From Ferrimonas pelagia (GTDB taxonomy: Bacteria; Pseudomonadota; Gammaproteobacteria; Enterobacterales; Shewanellaceae), in the NCBI RefSeq assembly GCF_039543565.1, contig NZ_BAABJZ010000015.1, positions 1-64,000 on the forward strand: a stretch of DNA of 64,000 bases, read 5' to 3'. The notes below the pieces were generated by a model. The model saw only the letters and a list, made by a program, of their open reading frames with translations. It did not search any database and had not been told where the DNA came from. Made by a program: the position numbers and the translations under genes. Positions 44,943-52,575 of the stretch are shown here, in pieces. Every line of letters starts with the position of its first letter. The stretch's first letter is position 1.

Positions 44943-46292
44943 TTAATTACGAGAGTACTGAGGCTGCTGAGGGTTGTAGTAATCGTTGTGGGCGTTGAAG
45001 AACGCCATCCCCAGATTCTCATCCAGCGCGGCCAAACCGAACAGCATGGTGGAGTAATCCACCGCCTGAATGGCATTGGCGCGCCAGTCGTGATCCTGAT
45101 GGCTGTAGCGCCACAATACGGTTTCGCCGTTATCCAACTGATAGTGCGCCAGTTGGCGCTCGTCTCGGTAGATGGCCAGCAGATCGGCACGGGCACGATC
45201 GGAGTAGGGCATAAAGCCGGACAGGATGTGCGGCGAGACGATCTGGAAGTCGTTTTTGCCTTTTTGATCCGGCAAGGTCATGCGGTCAACGCAATAACCG
45301 CGCTGACAGGCACCGGCGCCGCTGCCCCATTCGTAGCTGCGTTGGCCCCAGTCGCGATCCTGCCACCAGGTAAAGTCTGCCTTGGCGGCATTGGTGATGG
45401 CCTGCTGGTACACGGGCTCGGCGGAGAACTCATTGACCAAGTAGTTGTTGAACAGGTAGTTGAATTTGGAGACAAACCAATTCTTGTTCACCCCCAGTAC
45501 CTCGATGCCTTTATAGGTCGGTTTCGGTACATTCTCGGTGGTGGCGTACCACTTATCCCAGAATCGTTGCGGTGCGGAATCTGGGCCTAAGCCTTGTGCT
45601 TCGGCCTGAGCACGGGCAACGGAGGCGACGATCATATATTCATTAAACGCCTTCGTTTTGTTGGGTTTAAAGCTGCCATCGGGGTAGGCGGCCAGGTGAA
45701 TTTCGCCTCGCTTAACGTCTGCGATAAAGCTGGTGAGATCCGTGCTTTGGAAGATCTCATCCGCCATGGCGGCGATCTTCGCATTCTCCGGCCAGTAGCG
45801 TTTGGCAAATAGGGCACCGGAGATCATGATGGCCGAGTCGATGGGGCTCCAGTCGTCGCCGATGGTCTCACCGGTCTGGGTGTTGTAGAAGTGGATATAA
45901 GTGCCCCTGGCGTTGCGTGGCACGGAGAAGTCGGGATCGTGTCCGGCCAACATGGTCAGGGTCTTTTCAGCCAGCTGCTCTGCGCCAGGCTCATAGCCCA
46001 TCTGATGGCCCACAGTCAGGGCGATCAGGCCCATGCCCGCGTTGGCGATGGAGCCGCGATGGGAGGCCTTACCCAGATGGTGGCCATCGTTGTAGGTGCC
46101 GTTGTCGTTGCGGATCTGCTGCCAGAACGCGTAGGAGTTGCGGGTCAACTTGGCGATGATCTGGCTGTCACTGAGCGCCGGCTGGATTGCGGTGGCGTCC
46201 GGCTGAACCGATGCGGTTGCGGGGGGGGAGGCGTGCGCTGCTGTGCCGGGAAGGGCAGCGGCCAGCCACAGGGCCATCAAGGTTTTTTTCAT
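44943..46292 (-). CDS. Glucoamylase-like (PF10091) secreted glycosidase
   Basis: 449 residues with an ordinary signal peptide (to AHA, residue 21), so soluble in the periplasm or secreted, unlike its lipoprotein paralog. Same blocks: GSIANAGMGLIALTVG, YIHFYNTQTGETIGDDWSPIDSAIMISGALFA, NEYMIVASVA and WWQDRDWGQRSYEWGSGAG. A 62-bp gap with a strong hairpin lies between the two. Tandem duplication followed by a change of cell location is the simplest history. Confidence 0.82.
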   Translation of the reverse strand: MKKTLMALWLAAALPGTAAHASPPATASVQPDATAIQPALSDSQIIAKLTRNSYAFWQQIRNDNGTYNDGHHLGKASHRGSIANAGMGLIALTVGHQMGYEPGAEQLAEKTLTMLAGHDPDFSVPRNARGTYIHFYNTQTGETIGDDWSPIDSAIMISGALFAKRYWPENAKIAAMADEIFQSTDLTSFIADVKRGEIHLAAYPDGSFKPNKTKAFNEYMIVASVARAQAEAQGLGPDSAPQRFWDKWYATTENVPKPTYKGIEVLGVNKNWFVSKFNYLFNNYLVNEFSAEPVYQQAITNAAKADFTWWQDRDWGQRSYEWGSGAGACQRGYCVDRMTLPDQKGKNDFQIVSPHILSGFMPYSDRARADLLAIYRDERQLAHYQLDNGETVLWRYSHQDHDWRANAIQAVDYSTMLFGLAALDENLGMAFFNAHNDYYNPQQPQYSRN

Positions 46293-46467
46293 TATTGTTT
46301 ATCCAGTTGTGCTTGCGAGGGAACGCACATCGGACGATAACAAATGGCTAAGCCAATGCGGCGCAAAGGCGCCGACATTTACGTTGCTTGACACGGTATT
46401 GAGAGGCGCTAAGCGGCCCGATCGTGATTGTGGTGGGAAAGTCTGAGCAGTTCGGTGAACTGGGTTA

Positions 46468-47004
46468 CTACACGGCGGTGCGCAGTAAGCCATAAATAGC
46501 GTGATCGACCACCCGGCCATTGAGGGCTTCGGCCCGGCTGATCTCCCCTTCGAGGCGCATGCCTAGGCGCTGACAAACCGCTCGGCTGGACTGGTTCTGG
46601 GTCGCGACGTGGATCTCCACTTTTTCCAGCTCAAGACGGGTAAAGGCGATGTCGATCAGGCTGCGACAGCAACGGGTGATGATCCCATGGCCTTGCGCTT
46701 TCTGGCCCAGCCAATAGCCGATGGTGGCGACTTTACGTTGATGATCAATGCGATTAAAGCTGATGCAGCCAACGGCGACGCCTCGAAACTTAATGGCACA
46801 CACCATGCTTTTGCCATCGGCGTAGTCATGCAGTGAGCGGTGAATAAATTGGATAAAGTCCGCTTCGGTGCGGCAATGCGGTGGCCAGGCCAACCATTGG
46901 CTGAGGACGTCGCGCTCGGCACTGACCAACTCGGCAAGATGAGGGGCTAGGCCTGCGTGGACCAATTCCAATCGTAACTCTGGCTCTATCTCTATCTGAA
47001 ACAC
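46468..47004 (-). CDS. RimJ/RimL-type GNAT acetyltransferase
   Basis: 178 residues of the ribosomal-protein-acetyltransferase-like GNAT group: VGCISFNRIDHQRKVATIGYWLGQKAQGHGI, then LELEKVEIHVATQNQSSRAVCQRLGM. Likely acetylates an amino terminus, but the target is unknown. Start is GTG 47004 with GAGGGAG upstream. Confidence 0.88.
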   Translation of the reverse strand: MFQIEIEPELRLELVHAGLAPHLAELVSAERDVLSQWLAWPPHCRTEADFIQFIHRSLHDYADGKSMVCAIKFRGVAVGCISFNRIDHQRKVATIGYWLGQKAQGHGIITRCCRSLIDIAFTRLELEKVEIHVATQNQSSRAVCQRLGMRLEGEISRAEALNGRVVDHAIYGLLRTAV

Positions 47005-47265
47005 GGTGGAACTCCCTCTCTGACGGCTTGTGTGATCGCTCAGTCTATCGAGTTTTGCCGCTGGAGATCGCAGCCATGTTCACAAAAAGTCTTTTAATTC
47101 AGTAAATAAACAAAAGTATGACGGTAGGTTGCTGTCGGTTGAGCCTAGACTTAGGTGGCCCTTTACCCAGCGGGTGCTTGCTCTCGCTCTCGCTCTCGCT
47201 CTCGCTCTCGCTTTAGCTTCAAACTGACAGCTGCTCCTGCCAGCTTGACGCTGCTCTTGAACATA
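47005..47265. other. Intergenic region with a hexanucleotide microsatellite
   Basis: 261 bp between the GNAT gene and the end of the electron-transfer cluster. Apart from the (CTCTCG)5 repeat no gene or clear promoter was seen. Confidence 0.5.
47181..47210. repeat. Microsatellite (CTCTCG)x5
   Basis: Five perfect tandem hexamers, continuing imperfectly into CTTTAG. It lies about 177 bp before the GNAT start, where a change in copy number would alter promoter spacing but no reading frame. Confidence 0.85.
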
Positions 47266-47303
47266 AAAAACCGCCGCACATCCAGAGGATGGCGGCGGTT
47301 TTT
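47266..47303 (-). terminator. Terminator of the left-hand electron conduit operon
   Basis: 12-bp stem (AAAAACCGCCGC with GCGGCGGTTTTT) with a 14-base loop; on the minus strand it ends in TTTTTT, 16 bp after the MtrB stop. Confidence 0.9.
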
Positions 47304-47318
47304 AGCACAACAAGCCGA

Positions 47319-49307
47319 TTACAGGGCGTAGCTGAAAGACAGCATGACCAAGTGGGCGTTGTAGTTGTGGTTCAGGTTACCCAGAGTGTACAGGTTAACG
47401 ACGTTGCCATTACCGATGTTATCGATGTTGGCAAAATCGCTGTCCTGATAGCGCTCGTAGCGGTAGTCCAGACGCAGACCCATCTTCTCGGACAGGTCGT
47501 AGGTGCTGAACAGATTCACGCTGTGGCTGGTCGCGAAGTAGTCACCGTACTGACCGGTCGAGCCGATGGTCACGGAGGTTTCGCTTTCAGAGTCGCTGTA
47601 CAGGTAATCTGCACCCACGCTCAGTGCGTCGGTGAACAGGCCACGGTAGACGCTGCCAAAGCCCGCATTGAGGAAGCGGTCTTCGGTTTGGTCGAAGCTG
47701 GTACCGGTCTGGAACAGGTTGCGCTGCTCAGACTCGATCCACTGCTGGCCGACGAAGGCGTGCAGGTTCAGCTTGTCGGAAGCGCCCCAGTTCAGGCTGA
47801 CATCGTAGCCGAAATCATCGGCTTCGATCAGACCGTACTCGCTGTCGCTGTAGTCATCATTGGCGTAGCGAACGGTGGCGTCGATGGACAGGTTAGCCAG
47901 CGGAGTGTGGCTTACCTTGAACTCGGCTTCCAGACGGTCGCGATCAGCGATGGTGTAACGACGCAGCAGCACGTTGTCCTCAGAAGAGGTCGCGCGGTTA
48001 GCTTCGAACTCAGAGCCGTCACGGCTGCTGTAACCGGCCTTCAGGCCAAAGTTCCAGTTGTCCAGCGCGGTGACACGCAGACGACCCCAGACACCGTGGT
48101 CGTTGGTCTCTTCGCGTTCCAGATCGGAGCGCTCAACCTGCTTGTACTCGTAGCCGGCATCCACACGGTAGCCCTGGGCGATGCGGTAGCTGGCACCCAG
48201 TTTCGCGGTGTTACGGGTGATGTCGTAACGGGCGTATTCGGTGATGTCACCGGACAGACCGTCAACGCTGATCCCGTTGCCGCCGAACACGTGAGAGTTG
48301 TTCTCACGGTCGCTGTAGTCGTAGCTGGCGGTTAGGCGCAGGCCACGAGCGACAGTGGAAGCCACACGGAAGCTGGCATCGGTGGTTTTGACTTCGCCAT
48401 CAAAGCCGTTGAGCCCGCCGATCTGAACCAGATCGTCGTTTTGGGTCATCTTGCCAGTGACAAAACGACCGGCAAAGTGGGTCCGGCTCAGGCTGTAGTT
48501 ACCGTTCAATACAACGTGGTAAGCCTCGTTGCTCGGTGCGGTACCCAGTGCAGCCTGTTGGTAACCAAAGTCAAACGCATTGGCCAGGTTGTTGTCGTAC
48601 TTAGACGCCACATAGGCCGCGCTGGTGTGCCAGTTTTGGCCCGCCAGTTTGGCGCCGGCTTCCCAACGATCCGTGGTGCTGTCGATAGGCGCCGCCACGT
48701 TGGCGATGCTGCCGGAGTAGATGGATGCCTTGCGGGCACCGGTCTTGTCTTGGCGTTGGAAGTTGGCGTAGGTGTTCCACAGGTCGCCGCCCAGATCGAA
48801 GGCAAAGCCGTAGGTTTCGCGCTTTACTTTCAGATCGTGGCTAACGTCAGCGCCGGTGAGGGCAAAGCCGTCATTGGCAAACGCAAACGGGCTAATGGCA
48901 CCGTCGTTTTTCCAATGGGTCTGGGTGCCGTAGTTAAAAGCGGCATTGGCCAGACCGGCCTTGCCCGCAGCGAGACGTACCGAGCCGTTCTCGCTGCCCA
49001 GCTTGTTGGCATCGATGGCGGCTTGGTAGCCGGTTTCACTGCGGTAGCGGATGTCTGCGTCAACTTCGCCAGCAAAACCGTCGGTATCGCCCAGACGGTT
49101 AGCGGCGTGGTTGTCTTGTGCATCCACAAAACCAGCACCAACACTGACTTCACCGTGGTAGCCGTTCACTGGCTCACAGCGCTTACATTCCCACTTGCTG
49201 GTATCGACAGCTTCCAGGTTGGCGTTGGCCAGACCGTAGTTGGCCATGGCGGCACCGGAGAAGCTGCTGGCAACCGCCAGAGCGATCAAACCTAAACGAG
49301 TTTTCAT
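47319..49307 (-). CDS. MtrB/PioB-family outer-membrane porin (conduit 1)
   Basis: 662 residues: signal peptide to AMA (residue 22), then the MtrB-type N-terminal plug with W-E-C-K-R-C (C41, C44), the CxxC pair typical of metal-reducer MtrB proteins, and a long repetitive beta-strand region with alternating aromatic and polar residues for a ~26-28-strand barrel, ending SYAL. It sheathes the periplasmic decaheme so electrons cross the outer membrane. AAGGAG before the ATG overlaps the stop of the DmsE/MtrA gene 12 bp upstream, so the two are translationally linked. Last gene of its operon. Confidence 0.93.
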   Translation of the reverse strand: MKTRLGLIALAVASSFSGAAMANYGLANANLEAVDTSKWECKRCEPVNGYHGEVSVGAGFVDAQDNHAANRLGDTDGFAGEVDADIRYRSETGYQAAIDANKLGSENGSVRLAAGKAGLANAAFNYGTQTHWKNDGAISPFAFANDGFALTGADVSHDLKVKRETYGFAFDLGGDLWNTYANFQRQDKTGARKASIYSGSIANVAAPIDSTTDRWEAGAKLAGQNWHTSAAYVASKYDNNLANAFDFGYQQAALGTAPSNEAYHVVLNGNYSLSRTHFAGRFVTGKMTQNDDLVQIGGLNGFDGEVKTTDASFRVASTVARGLRLTASYDYSDRENNSHVFGGNGISVDGLSGDITEYARYDITRNTAKLGASYRIAQGYRVDAGYEYKQVERSDLEREETNDHGVWGRLRVTALDNWNFGLKAGYSSRDGSEFEANRATSSEDNVLLRRYTIADRDRLEAEFKVSHTPLANLSIDATVRYANDDYSDSEYGLIEADDFGYDVSLNWGASDKLNLHAFVGQQWIESEQRNLFQTGTSFDQTEDRFLNAGFGSVYRGLFTDALSVGADYLYSDSESETSVTIGSTGQYGDYFATSHSVNLFSTYDLSEKMGLRLDYRYERYQDSDFANIDNIGNGNVVNLYTLGNLNHNYNAHLVMLSFSYAL

Positions 49308-49319
49308 CTTTAGCTCTCC

Positions 49320-50261
49320 TTAGCGCTGCAGCTTACTGCCGGCTCGGTCTGGGTGGTTAGAACCGTGCACCTGGGTGTGGCAGTTCAGACAGCTTTGGCC
49401 TGCAGTGTGGATGGAGGTGCCATCGCGGTCAGCATTGTGACCTTGGTGACAGTCCAGACACAGTTGCGGGGCACGCTGGGTCAGCATGCCATCGTTAACA
49501 CTGCCATGCGGGTTGTGACACGCCGCGCAGTTGTCAACAACCGGCTGGTGCTCCCACAGGAACGGACCACGCTTTTCAGCGTGACAGGCGTAGCAGGTGT
49601 CGTTCAGGTTGAAGCTGATCAAGTCCGCTTCAGCCATGGAGCCGTGCGGGTTGTGACAGGAAGTACAGGTCATCTCGCCCCATTGCATTGGGTGAGAAGA
49701 GCGCTTGTTCATGTCCGCTTTTTCACGGGTGTGACAGCTGGTGCAGGTCTCAACTTCGGTGGCTTTGTCGAGGATCGGATCCTGCGCCACGTGAACCTTG
49801 TGACAATCGGCACAAGCCACTTCTTCTAGGTTGTGGGTCGAAGTGTGCCACGCCATCCGCTCTTCGCCCTGGTGACAGGACATGCAGACGCTGTTTTGCT
49901 TTTCAGCGGACAGCGGTGCGTCGCCACCGAACACGATCATCGGCTCGGACTTGTTGCGGTGGGTGCCTTGTGGGCCGTGACAGGCTTCACATTGCAGGCC
50001 CGCCATTGGGCTCTTGGATTGGTCAGCACGGCCGTGCACGCCATCGAACAACGCCATGACGGTGTCGTTGCGACGGTGACACATCAAACAGCCGTCGGCG
50101 CCTTGGCGAGAGTATTTCCCGTCGGCGAACTTGGTGTCGAGGATCTGCTCCATCTCGGCCTGAGGCATCTCGTCCCAGGTTCCGGCTTGGGCCGAGACGG
50201 ACAGTCCCAGCACCAAAGCGGCCGTGCCAAGCACAGAAGCGATCAGATTCTTTGCATTCAT
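49320..50261 (-). CDS. DmsE/MtrA-family decaheme c-type cytochrome (conduit 1)
   Basis: 313 residues with signal peptide (to AQA, about residue 25) and ten CxxCH haem sites: CLMCH, CEACH, CMSCH, CADCH, CTSCH, CTSCH, CYACH, CAACH, CLDCH and CLNCH. The entry motif KYSRQGADGCLMCHRR and the closing HGSNHPDRAG are characteristic of DmsE/MtrA proteins, which carry electrons from the inner-membrane quinol dehydrogenase into the MtrB barrel. ATG 50261 was chosen over an upstream frame extension because AGGAAA and the signal peptide fit it. Lies between a surface cytochrome gene and the MtrB gene. Confidence 0.95.
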   Translation of the reverse strand: MNAKNLIASVLGTAALVLGLSVSAQAGTWDEMPQAEMEQILDTKFADGKYSRQGADGCLMCHRRNDTVMALFDGVHGRADQSKSPMAGLQCEACHGPQGTHRNKSEPMIVFGGDAPLSAEKQNSVCMSCHQGEERMAWHTSTHNLEEVACADCHKVHVAQDPILDKATEVETCTSCHTREKADMNKRSSHPMQWGEMTCTSCHNPHGSMAEADLISFNLNDTCYACHAEKRGPFLWEHQPVVDNCAACHNPHGSVNDGMLTQRAPQLCLDCHQGHNADRDGTSIHTAGQSCLNCHTQVHGSNHPDRAGSKLQR

Positions 50262-50320
50262 AATGATGCGTTTCCTATCTGTGTTCACAACAAGGGAGGG
50301 CTAGCCCTCCCAGGCTTGGT

Positions 50321-52285
50321 TTAGAACTGGAAAGTCACGGTGTGATCTTCCAGAGTTGGCTTGTGGCAGTAGAAGCAAGATTCGGACTGAGCCTTGTCAT
50401 CTGCAACCTCACGGTCGGTATTAACCGCCGCACCGGACCATTCTTCCATGTGGTTTTTCAGGGTGATACCACCGATGTCCTTGTCCAGATCGCTGTGACA
50501 GGAGATACAGGTGGCAGCGCGAGGCGTGCTGTATAGCGCTTCACCAAAGGCATCGGCACCGGTGTTGATACCAGCCTTGTTCTCGAAGGACGCGAGGTCA
50601 AAGTCGGTGTGACACTGAGCGCAGTCAGCAACGATCTTCTGCTCACCGTGCACTTTGTGCAGTTTCAGCTCAATCGCACCCATGTTGGTTGGCGCGTACG
50701 TGCCTTCCGGAGTGTGGCAAGAAGCACAATCGCCAACCTGAACATTTTCGTTCAGGACAAAACCGGTGTGGTGGCTGCCGTTGTGCAGTTGGAAGGTGTC
50801 GGTGTGACAGGCCAAGCAGTTGGCGTTATCCAGAGTGCTGTGACGCTGAGCAACGGTGTTGTTCTCAGTTGCAACAAACGAAGTAAAGGCGTTTAGAGCT
50901 ACCTTTTCCGCGCTGTCGGAGCACGCTACCAATGCACCGTTCTCGCCACAAACACGCATGCCAATCATGGTGAACGCAGTGGCTGCGTCGCCTTCGCCAA
51001 ATGGCAGTGCCTTGGTGGTGTAGCTCAGCTGGCCATCAACGATAGCACCGGCAATATCTTCAGCGTGCAGAACACCGGAATCTTTGCCGGAGTAACCCAG
51101 AACAGGGAAGTTAGGGCCAATGTTGGAAACGAATTCCGCCATGTCGATGTTGTCTGCAATATCAACAATACTGATGGCGTCGTTTTTATTGAAGAACTCA
51201 ACGGTTACGGTGACGGAGTTGTCGTCATTGATGCTGGACTCAGCGGTAAAGGTGATGTCGTTGATCAGCTGGCTAACGGAGTCAAAACCTCCCATGTGCG
51301 CGTCGTATGTACCGATCACCACACCGGTGCCTTCCGCTGTGTGACAAGCGGCACACTGGCTGTTATCGCCCAGCTGTTGCATGTGCTTGGTCGGGATCGG
51401 GAAACGACGAGAACCGTCAACTACGTGTCCATCATTGTGACAGATGGTGCAGCTTTCGATGGTCGGCACGTTCATCCAGTTGCCCCATTCGCCGTAGCCT
51501 ACGGCGTCAACGTGGCAAGTGGAACAGTTGTTGCCTAACTCGCTGCCTGGGGTGCCGGCAATGCCGTCAAAACCAGACAAGATGTGCTTGTCGTGGACAA
51601 TCAGGGTCAGATCGCGACGCTGAGTTTCTTCGTCATCGTGACACATTACGCAGGTCTGAAAGTCCGCACCGCGATCGTTGCCGTGGCCGTGGCCGTGGTA
51701 GATGGTCTCAGAGTCGCTGTGACAGGCGATACAGGCGTCGCCTGCGACGGTGTTGTTGTCAAAGCGGGCGGCAGAGCCGTCAGCCGCGAAGGTCGCGAAC
51801 GCCTCGGTGTATGGCACTTCGGTGGTGCCGTCGATCAGCGTACCCGGGGTCACGATCAGGCCGACCTTTTGAGTCAGGCTGTTGTTCACGGTGTCGCCAT
51901 TGGTGAATTCAATCTCGTAGTAGCCGTTGGCCAGATCAGAGATTTCAGCACCGGACTTGTTCAGGCTTTGCCAACCGGCACGATCGCCAACACCACGCTC
52001 ACCAGCGGGTAACAGCTGGGTGCGGCGTGCGGTAAAGCCTTCAAGGCCAACCACAGACTCATCGTTTTCATTGGTCGCCAGCACGGTGACAGTGGTGGTG
52101 TCGCCATTGTTTTGTACATTGGTTACGTCGAGGTTGAGGGTGTTGATCACCTCAGCCGGAGCACCGCCAGGACGGCCATCGGTACCGTCACTACCGTCAT
52201 TACCGTCATTACAACCGGTCAGGCCGGTGGCCACAACCGCTGCGATGGCGCCAAGGCGCCAAAGTTGTTTCTGATTAGTCATCAT
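50321..52285 (-). CDS. OmcA/MtrC-family decaheme surface lipoprotein
   Basis: 654 residues. Lipobox GLTGC (Cys 25) followed by a collagen-like NDGNDGSDGTDGRPGG stretch, as in Shewanella outer-surface cytochromes. Ten CxxCH sites: CIACH, CVMCH, CSTCH, CTICH, CAACH, CLACH, CASCH, CAQCH, CISCH and CFYCH, in two pentahaem groups. Between them the beta domain has a CX8C pair (VCGENGALVAC), the disulfide position known in MtrC/OmcA. Expected to be the terminal reductase for metals, flavins or electrodes, docked on MtrA-MtrB. First gene of a probable three-gene operon with the decaheme and MtrB genes. Confidence 0.94.
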   Translation of the reverse strand: MMTNQKQLWRLGAIAAVVATGLTGCNDGNDGSDGTDGRPGGAPAEVINTLNLDVTNVQNNGDTTTVTVLATNENDESVVGLEGFTARRTQLLPAGERGVGDRAGWQSLNKSGAEISDLANGYYEIEFTNGDTVNNSLTQKVGLIVTPGTLIDGTTEVPYTEAFATFAADGSAARFDNNTVAGDACIACHSDSETIYHGHGHGNDRGADFQTCVMCHDDEETQRRDLTLIVHDKHILSGFDGIAGTPGSELGNNCSTCHVDAVGYGEWGNWMNVPTIESCTICHNDGHVVDGSRRFPIPTKHMQQLGDNSQCAACHTAEGTGVVIGTYDAHMGGFDSVSQLINDITFTAESSINDDNSVTVTVEFFNKNDAISIVDIADNIDMAEFVSNIGPNFPVLGYSGKDSGVLHAEDIAGAIVDGQLSYTTKALPFGEGDAATAFTMIGMRVCGENGALVACSDSAEKVALNAFTSFVATENNTVAQRHSTLDNANCLACHTDTFQLHNGSHHTGFVLNENVQVGDCASCHTPEGTYAPTNMGAIELKLHKVHGEQKIVADCAQCHTDFDLASFENKAGINTGADAFGEALYSTPRAATCISCHSDLDKDIGGITLKNHMEEWSGAAVNTDREVADDKAQSESCFYCHKPTLEDHTVTFQF

Positions 52286-52533
52286 CTATTCCCTGCAAAA
52301 GAATATGGGGCACGTTGTTATGCCGAACTGCGTTATTGTTTTTCCGCCACCAAAAGCTGGCAGACACTTGAGCAGTCAGGGTGTTTTATAGCAATTCGAG
52401 TCAAGGGAAACCGTGATGTAGGTCTTCCATTTACTGGACTTTTTCAACACGGAATTCCACATGCTGCACTATTGTCTGTGCAAGTAAAAAGCGTTCGCTT
52501 TACCAGATTGGTAGTACGACCTCGATCAAATAA
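52286..52533. other. Intergenic promoter region of the three-gene conduit 1 operon
   Basis: 248 bp between the terminator at 52534 and the cytochrome start at 52285. No gene. It presumably drives the downstream cytochrome-DmsE-MtrB genes; no binding site was recognised. Confidence 0.5.
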
Positions 52534-52556
52534 AAAGCGGCCTCCGGGGCCGCTTT
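52534..52556 (-). terminator. Terminator after the second decaheme lipoprotein gene
   Basis: Perfect 9-bp stem AAAGCGGCC/GGCCGCTTT with five-base loop; on the minus strand it is followed by TTATTTG. It separates this gene from the downstream three-gene operon. Confidence 0.88.
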
Positions 52557-52575
52557 CCACTTAAAGCAAAATCAA

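Noticed and set aside
43535..46292. Reading the two glycosidases as GH88/GH105 unsaturated uronyl hydrolases
   Set aside because: The ordered motifs (SIANAGMGL, SPIDSAIMISGAL, NEYMIVAN, WWQDRDWGQRSYEWGSG) fit PF10091 glucoamylase-like proteins better.
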